From the NCBI GenBank assembly GCA_900541495.1, contig UQKC01000037.1, positions 1 to 24,460 on the forward strand: 24,460 nucleotides of DNA, in the 5' to 3' direction. The stretch is from an uncultured Ruminococcus sp. (GTDB lineage: Bacteria > Bacillota > Clostridia > Oscillospirales > Ruminococcaceae). How positions within the stretch are numbered: the first letter of the stretch is position 1; every line of letters begins with the position of its first letter. Of the stretch, positions 1 to 7,815 are shown in pieces. Position numbers and translations under genes: made by a program. The notes below the pieces were generated by a model that did not search any database, had not been told where the DNA came from, and was given only the letters and a program-made list of their open reading frames with translations.

Positions 1-12
1 CGAAAATTTGCG

Positions 13-37
13 AATAATACGAAGTATTATTTTGTTT
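13..37 (+). terminator. Hairpin with T-rich tail at the left edge
   Basis: An 8-bp perfect stem (AATAATAC / GTATTATT, loop GAA) is followed by TTTGTTT. It would terminate a transcript entering from the left. The same stem also lies downstream of the minus-strand SpoIID gene, so it could work both ways. Confidence 0.45.
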
Positions 38-141
38 CGGTTTTTAGAGAACCCCCCGTTGAAAATAGGGGTATCGGTTTATTGCAAATCACTTAGCGGA
101 ATAGGACGGGAAATCCGTCTTCTGCATTTTATGGTGATTTG

Positions 142-172
142 CGGAACAAAATAATTACGAATTACGCATTAA
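142..172. repeat. 3'-end repeat (AATTATTT-TTCCG family), copy 1
   Basis: On the minus strand it reads TTAATGCGTAATTCG, then TAATTATTTTGTTCCG. It resembles the copy after feoA (14294-14325) and shorter versions after 13989 and after rlmH. Here the repeat runs into the gene: it supplies the last codons of the SpoIID protein (about LMRNS) and its TAA stop. All copies sit at or just past stop codons. Confidence 0.6.
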
Positions 173-1165
173 TTCAGCCTTTGTGTAATAGTGCTCCAAT
201 ATCTCGCGATAAGTTTTTCCCTCTTTGGCAAGGCAGTTCGCGCCGTATTGGCTCATTCCTACGCCGTGACCGCTGCCTTTTACTGAAAAGGTGAAAACCT
301 TGTCAGTGTCGCTATATGAAACCGTGAATGACGATGAGCGCAGTCCGAGAGCGGTGCGCACCTCTTGTCCGCTGTAGGTCTTGTCGCCGACAGTGACCCT
401 CTTTGCATAGCCGCCGCTTGTAAGGCTGTCAACGGAGATAGTGCTGCTTTTGCCGAAGCCCGAATCGGAGAAAGCGGCTTTTATTTCGTCGGCGGTGAAT
501 TTGTTTTCGCTGTAAAATGTCGGCGCTTCTTCGTCCCATTCGCTGTTCACGGAAACGAGGTAGGGGAAAGACGCTTCCCACACCTCGGCAGAATCCTCGG
601 TCTTGCCGCAGGAGATAGAGTGGAACGCCGCTGCGATAGGCTCGTCTTCGTAAAAAAGCGCTTCGGGATAGACGGCATCAACGGCGGATTCTATCTTTTG
701 GCGGTATTCGTCATAAGCCGTGCCGTAAAAAGCCTTGCCCTGCTCGGGAGTGAAAAAGGCTTGGAATTTCGTGCTGTCGTTTGAGATAGCTGCGCCCATC
801 AGCTCGGGCGTGGGGTTCTCGCTTTCGAGCTTTTCACGGCGCAGGGCGTATGTATAAGCCGCGACCGCCTGCGCTTTGAGCGCTTCGGGTTCGTATGCGG
901 CAGGCATTTCCGCCATAACTGCGCCGACAAGGTAGTCTTTCATCGGCATTTCCATAACTTTTCCGCTCGTTATATCGAAAACGGTGAAAATCTCGTCGGA
1001 AGAGGTGTTTTCCTCGGCTTCGGGTTCGGATATGCTTGTCTGCACTGTTTCGGAGGTGGCCTGCACGGGCGAAGCGGCGCTTTTTTCACGTCCGACAAAC
1101 CCTACAAGCGGTATAACGAACACAAATGCGGCGAAGATGAGAACGATTTTGAACAGATCCTTCAT
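155..1165 (-). CDS. spoIID: SpoIID/LytB-family peptidoglycan lytic protein
   Basis: 336 aa, close to the length of Bacillus SpoIID (about 343). In sporulating Firmicutes SpoIID is a membrane-anchored lytic transglycosylase that cuts glycan strands from which SpoIIP has removed the stem peptides, and so drives engulfment. Seen here are an N-terminal membrane anchor (about residues 5-25), an acidic Ser/Glu-rich linker (to about 60), the domain core with MKDYLVGAVMAEMPAAYEPEALKAQ (the Glu of AEMP matches the known catalytic Glu), HSISCGKTEDSAEVW, and a C-terminal GHGVGMSQYGA block. The start has AGAAAGGAAA upstream. It is monocistronic, with citrate synthase divergent. The last residues are encoded by an intergenic repeat. 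No SpoIIP or SpoIIM is nearby, so it could be a vegetative SpoIID/LytB-domain amidase enhancer rather than the engulfment protein. Confidence 0.85.
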   Translation of the reverse strand: MKDLFKIVLIFAAFVFVIPLVGFVGREKSAASPVQATSETVQTSISEPEAEENTSSDEIFTVFDITSGKVMEMPMKDYLVGAVMAEMPAAYEPEALKAQAVAAYTYALRREKLESENPTPELMGAAISNDSTKFQAFFTPEQGKAFYGTAYDEYRQKIESAVDAVYPEALFYEDEPIAAAFHSISCGKTEDSAEVWEASFPYLVSVNSEWDEEAPTFYSENKFTADEIKAAFSDSGFGKSSTISVDSLTSGGYAKRVTVGDKTYSGQEVRTALGLRSSSFTVSYSDTDKVFTFSVKGSGHGVGMSQYGANCLAKEGKTYREILEHYYTKAELMRNS

Positions 1166-1274
1166 TATAACATTTCCTTTCTTGATAAAGCTGTAAAGCT
1201 TTAAATTGTTGCAAATATGACAAAAAGAACAGACAAAGCCGTTTTTTTTCGTGACCCGTTTTTTTAAAAACTGC

Positions 1275-1303
1275 TTGACAAGTGTTAAAAGCTATTGTAA
1301 AAT
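1275..1303 (+). promoter_or_regulatory. Sigma-A-type promoter for citrate synthase
   Basis: TTGACA at 1275-1280, a 17-bp spacer, and TAAAAT at 1298-1303. The -35 is a perfect consensus. Transcription would start near 1310, leaving a leader of about 240 nt before the likely ATG at 1550. Confidence 0.7.
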
Positions 1304-1309
1304 AAAAGG

Positions 1310-1549
1310 GTACATATTTATTAAGGAAGCTGCGGTAAAATGCATTATCGCAAATGAGCTGAAAGCCTTGTCCGCTCGGCGAAACAGCGGCTTTCCTTTG
1401 GTGTGCGCCTATACTTTTTGTGCAATGATGCACTTTTCAAAGCAAAGACGACACCCGAAGTATGTGCGCAATGCTTTGATATATGGCGAATACCTAATAT
1501 AAAAGCATCTGAGGAAAGGGGGAGGCTCTTTTTAAAAGGGCACTTCACA
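1310..1549 (+). other. Long 5' leader of citrate synthase with hairpins
   Basis: About 240 nt between the promoter and the start codon. It holds a hairpin at 1361-1395 (GAAAGCC ... GGCTTTC, with an inner GCT/AGC pairing) and a small GTGC/GCAC hairpin near 1419-1432. No riboswitch class is recognised. The reading frame upstream of 1550 is open back to 1403 but has no good ribosome site and does not look like citrate synthase sequence. Confidence 0.4.
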
Positions 1550-2914
1550 ATGATTGGAAAAGAAAATCAAAACGGCAGCGCTGCTATAACAAGTTTATGC
1601 GGCGAATTTCTTAAACATAACAATATCCCGCCTGAACTTTATGAAAAATATCAGGTAAAAAGAGGTCTGAGAAACAGCGACGGAACAGGCGTTGTTGCAG
1701 GCATCACAAATATTTGTAACGTTCACGGCTACGTTGTTTCCGAGGGCGAAAAAGTCCCTGCTGAGGGCGAGCTTATCTACCGCGGATACAGCATCAACGA
1801 TATAGTCGCAGGCATACAGAAGGAAAACCGCTTCGGTTTCGAGGAAACGGTCTATCTGCTCCTCTTCGGCGATCTTCCTACGCAGGTACAGCTTGACAGC
1901 TTCAATGCGCTTCTGTCCGAATACAGAGAACTTCCTCCGGGATTTTCCGAGGATATGATATTTAAAGCTCCGTCAAAGAATATAATGAACAAGATGGCTC
2001 GATGCGCACTTGCACTTTATTCTTATGATGTTGACCCCGAGGATCAGTCGCTCGCGGCTGAACTCAACCGTGCGATATCCGTTATCGCGAAGCTCCCGTC
2101 CGCAATGGTCGATGCTTATCAGATAAAGCGCCGCGTTTTCGACCACGAGAGCCTTTATATGCACCCTCTCAACCCTGAGGAATGTACGGCGCAGAGCATA
2201 CTTTCAACGCTCCGTTCCGACCGTGTTTATTCCGAGGAGGAAGCAAAGCTTCTCGACCTTATGCTCATTATCCACGCAGAACACGGCGGCGGAAACAACT
2301 CGACTTTCACCTGCAGAACGCTCACGTCCTCGGGTACTGACGCTTATTCCGCTTATTCGGGCGCTATCGGCTCGTTAAAGGGTCACCGTCACGGCGGCGC
2401 GAACACAAAGGTAATTGCACAGCTTGAAGGCTTTAAGTCGAATATCGCACACTGGGACAATGACGGTGAGGTCAAGGACTACCTTGCAAGAATTATCCGC
2501 AAGGAAGCAGGCGACGGAACGGGACTTATATATGGTATGGGTCACGCCGTTTACACCATTTCCGACCCGAGAGCCGTTATCCTCAAAGAGAACGCAATGA
2601 AGCTTGCAAAGGGTACTGATTTTGAAAAGGAATTTATGCTCCTTGACGCTGTTGAGCGTCTTACTCCCGAAGTCTTTGCCGAGATCAAGGGCAATAACAA
2701 GGCGATGTGCGCAAACGTTGACCTTTATTCGGGTCTTGTTTACCGTATGCTCAAGATCCCTGTTGAACTCAACACGCCGATGTTCGCCGTTGCAAGAATT
2801 GCAGGCTGGGCAGCGCACAGAATTGAAGAGCTCACAACGGGCAACAGGATAATCCGTCCTGCTTACAAGCCTATCGCAAAGAGAAGATCTTATAAGACGA
2901 TCGAAAACAGATAA
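1550..2914 (+). CDS. gltA: Citrate synthase (si-type)
   Basis: 454 aa from the chosen ATG. The frame is open to 1403, but the first 49 codons do not resemble the family, and AAAAGGG lies 9 nt before this ATG. The enzyme condenses oxaloacetate and acetyl-CoA to citrate, the first step of the oxidative TCA arm, which fermentative Clostridia use to make 2-oxoglutarate and glutamate. Conserved blocks: IHAEHGGGNNSTFT (about 241-254), SLKGHRHGGAN with catalytic His281, GMGHAVYTISDPRA with His332, the ANVDLYSG block with the likely catalytic Asp391, and IIRPAYKP near the end. It belongs to the clostridial branch of about 450 residues. Its fold and motifs are not those of Re-citrate synthase. A membrane protein gene follows 54 nt downstream and is probably cotranscribed. 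Confidence 0.95.
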   Translation: MIGKENQNGSAAITSLCGEFLKHNNIPPELYEKYQVKRGLRNSDGTGVVAGITNICNVHGYVVSEGEKVPAEGELIYRGYSINDIVAGIQKENRFGFEETVYLLLFGDLPTQVQLDSFNALLSEYRELPPGFSEDMIFKAPSKNIMNKMARCALALYSYDVDPEDQSLAAELNRAISVIAKLPSAMVDAYQIKRRVFDHESLYMHPLNPEECTAQSILSTLRSDRVYSEEEAKLLDLMLIIHAEHGGGNNSTFTCRTLTSSGTDAYSAYSGAIGSLKGHRHGGANTKVIAQLEGFKSNIAHWDNDGEVKDYLARIIRKEAGDGTGLIYGMGHAVYTISDPRAVILKENAMKLAKGTDFEKEFMLLDAVERLTPEVFAEIKGNNKAMCANVDLYSGLVYRMLKIPVELNTPMFAVARIAGWAAHRIEELTTGNRIIRPAYKPIAKRRSYKTIENR

Positions 2915-2968
2915 GAGAATACATATATTCAAGGGTGAATATTTATTTAACAAAAAGGAGAAGTTGAC

Positions 2969-3988
2969 ATGAGCGAGAAACAGGTTACTCCGTACAAAAA
3001 GAAAAAAGTTTTCCTTGACAAGAAGTTTTCTGTAGTGATCTATGCAGTTACTCTTGTGCTTGCGGTAATATGCAGAATATTTCAGCTCAAGAACAATATG
3101 AATTTTGAAAAAGGTACATATATCAATTCGGGATTCAATCTTACAATGGCTGTTATCCTTGTGGGCTTTGCGCTTCTTCTTGCCGTTATGATATTCGGCG
3201 AATCGAGAGATAAGGTCATCAAATCCTGTATCCTTATCAATCCGATGCGTTTAAGGGCAGAGCGCCTTAACAAAAAGGTTTCCCCGAAAGCGGCGGCTTC
3301 GATGTTCGTTATGGCAGGTTTGCTCATATATCAGACGGTCGCACCGCTCGCGGCGCAGATAAGCCTTAACAAGAGTATGTCCACCGAAGATAATCCCGTA
3401 AGCGCATTTGCGAATATAACGGGTATGCAGTGGGCGAACTACATCTTTATGATAGTTCTCTGCTTCACCTTTATTTCAACGGGAATGAGCATTTTCAAAG
3501 GTGAGGGAATAACCAAGGGACAGTGCGCTTTCCTTACGCTTTTCCCGATATGGAAGCTTGTTCAGACTTTTGACCTTATCACAACATATCAGGTCATCGG
3601 ACCATACTCCGAAAAATGCTATATCCTTATGACGAATGTTTTCTCCGCACTTTTCTTCCTCAATGTTGTAAGATTTTTCTGCGGCTTTGAAAAGAAGAAA
3701 ACGAGATACTATATGATACTTTTCGGCTATGCGGCTTCGATAACCGCGGCTGTATCGACTCTCCCGAGATATGCGATGTTCTTCCTCACCGACTACTCGG
3801 TAAGAGAGGGTATGCTTTCTCCCGATGCGACCGATGTTGGTATCATCTTTGTAACAGCCACTATCGTTGCTGTATTCTGGAGCACCTACGTTTACAGAGT
3901 AATGCCCAAGCTCAACCTTACGGGCAAGCGCCGCTGGACAGGACTTCAGACCGATGGCAATTCCAAGATGGAAACTATCGACGACTGA
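2969..3988 (+). CDS. Multi-pass membrane protein, unknown function
   Basis: 339 aa with AAAAAGGAG about 8 nt before the ATG. After a basic N-terminus (YKKKKVFLDKK) there are about eight hydrophobic segments, roughly at residues 20-37, 52-72, 107-128, 153-172, 185-200, 215-235, 247-270 and 290-310. The C-terminus is polar. No active-site motif, transporter signature or repeated half is visible, so I give no function. It lies 54 nt after citrate synthase on the same strand and both end at one terminator, which suggests one transcript. A metabolic link to citrate is only a guess from position. Confidence 0.75.
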   Translation: MSEKQVTPYKKKKVFLDKKFSVVIYAVTLVLAVICRIFQLKNNMNFEKGTYINSGFNLTMAVILVGFALLLAVMIFGESRDKVIKSCILINPMRLRAERLNKKVSPKAAASMFVMAGLLIYQTVAPLAAQISLNKSMSTEDNPVSAFANITGMQWANYIFMIVLCFTFISTGMSIFKGEGITKGQCAFLTLFPIWKLVQTFDLITTYQVIGPYSEKCYILMTNVFSALFFLNVVRFFCGFEKKKTRYYMILFGYAASITAAVSTLPRYAMFFLTDYSVREGMLSPDATDVGIIFVTATIVAVFWSTYVYRVMPKLNLTGKRRWTGLQTDGNSKMETIDD

Positions 3989-3999
3989 TAACTATTTAT

Positions 4000-4046
4000 G
4001 GGGTGTTTACAAGCGGCGAAAAACCGCTTTGAACGCCCCGTTTTTT
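4000..4046 (+). terminator. Strong intrinsic terminator after the citrate synthase unit
   Basis: GGGGTGTT / AACGCCCC outer stem with a GTGTT/AACGC wobble, an inner AGCGG/CCGCT stem, then TTTTTT. It begins 11 nt after the membrane-protein stop. Confidence 0.85.
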
Positions 4047-4049
4047 ATG

Positions 4050-4079
4050 TTGAACGAAAATCAAACGAAAGGAGATAAT
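4050..4079 (+). promoter_or_regulatory. Possible promoter or orphaned ribosome site upstream of the lipoprotein
   Basis: TTGAAC at 4050-4055, an 18-bp spacer, and GATAAT at 4074-4079 make a weak promoter. The same stretch contains AAAGGAG (4068-4074), a good Shine-Dalgarno sequence with no sensible start right after it. Two palindromic elements lie between it and the lipoprotein ATG. Either reading is possible. Confidence 0.35.
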
Positions 4080-4084
4080 ACTGA

Positions 4085-4110
4085 TCTCTAATGAATGTCT
4101 CTAATGAATG
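4085..4110. repeat. 13-bp tandem direct repeat
   Basis: TCTCTAATGAATG occurs twice head to tail (4085-4097, 4098-4110). The second copy runs into the left arm of the adjacent inverted-repeat element, so the duplication may record its insertion or slippage. Confidence 0.6.
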
Positions 4111-4182
4111 TGTAGACAAAAAATCGGCGCAAAATCCATTTATTCGAGATTTTGCTTGATTTTTTGTACACATTCTGATTAG
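4101..4182. repeat. 82-bp inverted-repeat element
   Basis: The left arm (4101-4136) and right arm (4148-4182) pair over nearly their full length: CTAATGAATGTGTA/GTACACATTCTGATTAG, ACAAAAAATC/GATTTTTTGT and GCAAAATC/GATTTTGC, with an 11-nt loop. It has no coding content. It is probably a small non-autonomous element or structured hairpin. The right end abuts the next palindrome. Confidence 0.65.
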
Positions 4183-4296
4183 GAAGATGCTGATTAATGC
4201 GATAGCATCGTTTCGACGTTTTGAGGAACGCTCGAAAATCCGTCACTGAGAGGGTGATGAAAAACGGCAGAAACGCTTTAATCAGCGTTTCCTTAG
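4180..4296. repeat. TTAGGAAA/GCTGATTAA palindromic element, copy 1 (divergent)
   Basis: The ends are TTAGGAAGATGCTGATTAA and TTTAATCAGCGTTTCCTTA, which are inverted copies of each other. The ends match the elements at 16347-16427 and 24343-24408, but the interior differs and is longer (about 117 bp against 81 bp). It probably belongs to a MITE-like family with conserved ends. Confidence 0.65.
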
Positions 4297-4316
4297 ATAT
4301 CAGTATAACGCCCAAA

Positions 4317-5612
4317 ATGAAAAAGTTCGGAATATTGGCAATAGCCGTTGCTTCGGTGATGCTTACGGGCTGTACGCTCGGCGGCTCGGCGGAAAATCTT
4401 CTTTCGCCGCCCGTGCTTTACGAGGAGCAGGAGGAGATCTATTCGGCACTTACAGAAAGCATCGGCGGAAATGTCACTCTCCAGTATCCGCGTTCGGGGG
4501 CGCTCCGCTCGGCGTTCATTATCGATGATATTGACGGAAGCGGTGAGGACGAAGCCATTGCTTTTTACAGCGTCCGCGAGCAGGTCAGGATAAACATTCT
4601 CGACAGGGACGAAGACGGAAAATGGCAGTCGGTATGTGACCTTGCAGGCAGCGGAACGAGCATTGACCGAGTGCAGATAGCTTCGATAGGTTCGACAAAA
4701 AGGACAAGTATTATCGTCGGCTTTGGCGAATCGGGCAGTGATAAGCTCCTCAAAGTTTACAGCTATGACGGCGGCGTTGTGAGCGAAAACTACACCGACA
4801 GTTATTCATCGTTCTTTACCTACGACCTTAACGGCGACGGTGAGGACGGACTTTGCATCATTCGCTCCAACAATGAGAACATCGGCAGAAAAGCGGATTT
4901 TTCGGTTATTACCGACACGGGAACGCAGGTCGTGAAGAAAGACACGGTCGCACTCAACGACAAGGCTTCCGATTTTGTGGGAGTTGTACTCGGAAATGTC
5001 GGCGAAAACACGCCCGCGGTGTTCATCGATGAGCTTTCGGGCGGACAGCTTTCGACCGAGATAATCTACCTTGTCGGCGATACGCTCCGCAATCCGCTCT
5101 ATCTTGACGAGCGTCAGATGATAAGCGACACCACGCGCAGCAAAGGCTACTACTCCGCGGATATTGACCTTGACGGCATAACCGAGATACCGACGCTTTC
5201 CTATTTTCCCGGTTACGATCAGGACGACCGCGACGCTTTTATCGCGACAAACTGGAACGTTTACTCGAATTTTACGATAAATAAGAAATATTCAAGCTAT
5301 TACGACATTGAAAAAGGCTTCTGCTTTGTTTTGTCGAGCCGCTGGGACGGTCTTGTGACGATAAAAAGGGACGAGCATAACGGCGACATCGTTTTTTACA
5401 AGTATTTCGCCGATCTGCTGAACTCTTACACCGAGCTTCTGCGGCTTTCCGCCGTCACAGCCGATTATTATGACGAAAAAGCCGAAAACGGCTATGTCTG
5501 GCTCAAAAGCAGGGACAATATGCACTATTTTTACAAGCTCCCCGAGGCTTCGGACGAGCCGCTCATCCCTACGACAGCCGAGATCGTGAACAATTTTTAT
5601 ATTATGCCTTGA
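4317..5612 (+). CDS. Surface lipoprotein with FG-GAP/VCBS-like Asp repeats
   Basis: 431 aa from the ATG that begins a textbook lipoprotein signal (MKKFGILAIAVASVMLTGC, Cys19). An in-frame extension to 4221 exists but is encoded by an upstream palindromic element and would bury the signal peptide. Asp/Gly-rich loops DIDGSGEDE (about 70), DLNGDGEDG (about 170) and DIDLDGITE (about 283) resemble calcium-binding loops of FG-GAP/integrin-type beta-propellers. No catalytic motif is seen. It lies 27 nt before the response regulator, so it is likely an accessory or ligand-sensing lipoprotein for that two-component system. That role is inferred from context. There is no clear Shine-Dalgarno before 4317. 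Confidence 0.8.
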   Translation: MKKFGILAIAVASVMLTGCTLGGSAENLLSPPVLYEEQEEIYSALTESIGGNVTLQYPRSGALRSAFIIDDIDGSGEDEAIAFYSVREQVRINILDRDEDGKWQSVCDLAGSGTSIDRVQIASIGSTKRTSIIVGFGESGSDKLLKVYSYDGGVVSENYTDSYSSFFTYDLNGDGEDGLCIIRSNNENIGRKADFSVITDTGTQVVKKDTVALNDKASDFVGVVLGNVGENTPAVFIDELSGGQLSTEIIYLVGDTLRNPLYLDERQMISDTTRSKGYYSADIDLDGITEIPTLSYFPGYDQDDRDAFIATNWNVYSNFTINKKYSSYYDIEKGFCFVLSSRWDGLVTIKRDEHNGDIVFYKYFADLLNSYTELLRLSAVTADYYDEKAENGYVWLKSRDNMHYFYKLPEASDEPLIPTTAEIVNNFYIMP

Positions 5613-5639
5613 TAACAGATAAAAGAGGAGGAAAATGCT

Positions 5640-6344
5640 ATGAAACGAATTCTTGTGTGCGAGGACGAAGATGTTATCCGCGACTTTGTCGTTATAAATC
5701 TCAACCGTGCAGGCTATGATGTGGTCGATGTGAACTGCGGCGAAGAGGCACTCCGCGTTTTTGACGAGGAGAACGGAAACTTCGATATCGCACTTCTTGA
5801 TATAATGATGCCGGGCATTGACGGCTTTCAGGTATGCAAGGCTCTGCGCAAAAAGAGCAGCACCCTCGGCATTATAATGCTTTCCGCAAAAACGCAGGAA
5901 ATGGACAAGGTGAGCGGACTTATGCTCGGTGCGGACGACTATATGACAAAGCCGTTCTCCCCGTCTGAGCTTACGGCGAGAATAGACGCTATCTACCGCC
6001 GTGTAAGTATGTCTATGGTGCGCGAGGAAGAGGATTCCTCGACCATAGTTTCGGGTCCGTTCGAGCTTGACCTGAAGAGCAGGACTGTTTCCAAGAACGG
6101 AGTTCCGATAGAGCTTACGCAGGTCGAATATCAGATACTTGAATACTTCCTCAACAATCAGAAAACGGCTCTCGACCGTTCGAGCATACTCACGCATATC
6201 TGGGGCGACAACTACTTCGGCGATGACAAGATAGTTGACGTCAACATAAGACGTATCCGTATGAAGATCGAGGACGAACCGTCCAACCCGAAGTATATAT
6301 CTACGATCTGGGGCTTCGGCTACAAGTGGACAGCAGGTGACTGA
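5640..6344 (+). CDS. OmpR/PhoB-family response regulator
   Basis: 234 aa, start preceded by AGAGGAGG. The receiver domain (about 1-120) has the acidic pocket CEDED (8-11), phosphoacceptor Asp54 in LLDIMMPG, and Lys104 in YMTKPF. The C-terminal winged helix (about 135-232) includes LTQVEYQILEYF, DRSSILTHIWG, VDVNIRRIRMKIE and IWGFGYKW, the usual trans_reg_C signature. It is a DNA-binding transcription factor activated by the kinase 18 nt downstream. The best known relatives are PhoB, WalR and ResD, but the sequence alone does not identify its regulon. Confidence 0.93.
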   Translation: MKRILVCEDEDVIRDFVVINLNRAGYDVVDVNCGEEALRVFDEENGNFDIALLDIMMPGIDGFQVCKALRKKSSTLGIIMLSAKTQEMDKVSGLMLGADDYMTKPFSPSELTARIDAIYRRVSMSMVREEEDSSTIVSGPFELDLKSRTVSKNGVPIELTQVEYQILEYFLNNQKTALDRSSILTHIWGDNYFGDDKIVDVNIRRIRMKIEDEPSNPKYISTIWGFGYKWTAGD

Positions 6345-6361
6345 TTTGGAGGAAAACCGCT

Positions 6362-7783
6362 TTGGAAAGTAAAAAGATCACAAGGCGAAACAACATAACA
6401 CGCCGCTGGATAGTCAACAATATTGGCATAATCTTTATTGTTCTGCTGACGGTAACGCTCGCGAGCACGATATTTCTTCACAGCTTTTACTACAATTCCG
6501 CTCGGCAGTATCTTTCTTCGCGAATGAATATGGTCACGAGCATTTTGCAGAATTCCTACAACGACCCTGCGACGAGCTTCACCGCGGAAACGCGTTCCGT
6601 TGTCGAAAACTGGGCGGACAGAACCCGCACCGAGCTTATGATAATCGGCAAGAACGGGAATGTTGTTCTCACATCTTCGGGCTTCGTTCCGACCGTGGAA
6701 GACCCTATGACCGACTACAAGGACGCTGTCGAATCGGGTGAAACGGGTTATTTCGTGGGAAGAACGGTCGGCGGCGAAAAGATGATGGCGCTGAGTATCC
6801 TGCTCCCCGACAATGATGCAGGCTACATAGCGGTAAGAGTTGCTTCATCGATGAAAAGGATAGACAGACAGCTTTTTATGATGTTCCTTGTCGTTGCTGC
6901 AATATGCGCGGCGGTGCTGATACTGACGTTCTTTTCGGGAATGTACTTCGTGAAGTCGATAGTTATCCCCGTGCGGCAGATAAGCGCGACCGCAAGGCGT
7001 TACGCAAAGGGCGACTTTTCCGTGCGAATCCGCAAGAAAAACGATGACGAGATAGGCGAGCTCTGCGACACGATAAACCATATGGCAAAGGAGCTCGCAA
7101 ACTCCGAAAAGCTGAAAAACGAGTTCATTTCGAGCGTTTCGCATGAACTCCGCACTCCGCTGACGGCTATAAAAGGCTGGTCGGAAACGATAGCAAGTAT
7201 GCCAGAGGACAGCGCGACCGTTGCAAAGGGAATGAGAGTCATCGACCTTGAAACGGAGCGCCTTACGCGAATGGTAGAGGAGCTTCTCGACTTTTCCCGT
7301 ATGCAGAACGGCAAGTTTTCGCTTCAAAAGGAAACTATGGACGTTCTTGCGGAGCTTGGTGATGCGGTGCTTATCTATGGCGAAAGCGCGAAGAAAGCAG
7401 GCATCACGCTGAAATATGATGAACCCGATATGCTCCCGTTCATTATCGGCGACAAGAACCGTATCCGTCAGGTTTTCATAAACATCATCGACAATGCGAT
7501 AAAATATTCCGACAATGGCGGACTTGTTTCCGTTCAGGCAGGAATGGCGGACAACACGCACATCGTTGTGGACGTTTCCGACACCGGCTGCGGAATAAGC
7601 AAGGAAGACCTTGCGAAAGTCAAGACGAAATTTTACAAGGCGAACTACACTCGCCGCGGTTCGGGCATAGGTCTTGCCGTTGCGGACGAAATTGTCACCA
7701 TGCACGGCGGCAGGCTCGATATTCTGAGTGAGGAAGGGCAGGGCACTACAGTCCGCATAATCCTACCCATAAAGGTAAATTAA
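6362..7783 (+). CDS. HAMP-domain sensor histidine kinase
   Basis: 473 aa. The start is TTG, chosen because TTGGAGGAAA lies about 8 nt upstream and no in-frame ATG occurs before residue 56. Two membrane segments (about 20-40 and 171-197) bracket an extracellular sensor of about 130 residues. HAMP follows (about 198-250: VIPVRQISATARRYAKGDF). The DHp domain has the H-box SSVSHELRTPLTAIKGW with phosphoacceptor His261. The catalytic ATPase domain has the N-box NIIDNAIKYS (Asn378), DTGCG (407-411) and GSGIGLA (433-439). It is an active PhoR/WalK-like kinase, partner of the regulator just upstream. The lipoprotein at 4317 is a candidate for its signal input. Confidence 0.93.
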   Translation: MESKKITRRNNITRRWIVNNIGIIFIVLLTVTLASTIFLHSFYYNSARQYLSSRMNMVTSILQNSYNDPATSFTAETRSVVENWADRTRTELMIIGKNGNVVLTSSGFVPTVEDPMTDYKDAVESGETGYFVGRTVGGEKMMALSILLPDNDAGYIAVRVASSMKRIDRQLFMMFLVVAAICAAVLILTFFSGMYFVKSIVIPVRQISATARRYAKGDFSVRIRKKNDDEIGELCDTINHMAKELANSEKLKNEFISSVSHELRTPLTAIKGWSETIASMPEDSATVAKGMRVIDLETERLTRMVEELLDFSRMQNGKFSLQKETMDVLAELGDAVLIYGESAKKAGITLKYDEPDMLPFIIGDKNRIRQVFINIIDNAIKYSDNGGLVSVQAGMADNTHIVVDVSDTGCGISKEDLAKVKTKFYKANYTRRGSGIGLAVADEIVTMHGGRLDILSEEGQGTTVRIILPIKVN

Positions 7784-7815
7784 ATGCATTATTCCCTGAA
7801 AGGAAAAACATTAAA

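Noticed and set aside
1403..1549. N-terminal extension of citrate synthase
   Set aside because: It is open in frame, but there is no ribosome site and no family similarity in the 49 residues. The ATG at 1550 gives the normal length.
4091..4159. 22-codon upstream frame after AAAGGAG
   Set aside because: The spacing from the ribosome site to the ATG is too long and the frame consists of repeat sequence. A leader peptide cannot be excluded but is not supported.
4088..4315. Minus-strand open frame of 75 codons
   Set aside because: It is made wholly of two palindromic elements. A similar peptide start appears at 16402 and 24398 because the same repeat occurs there.
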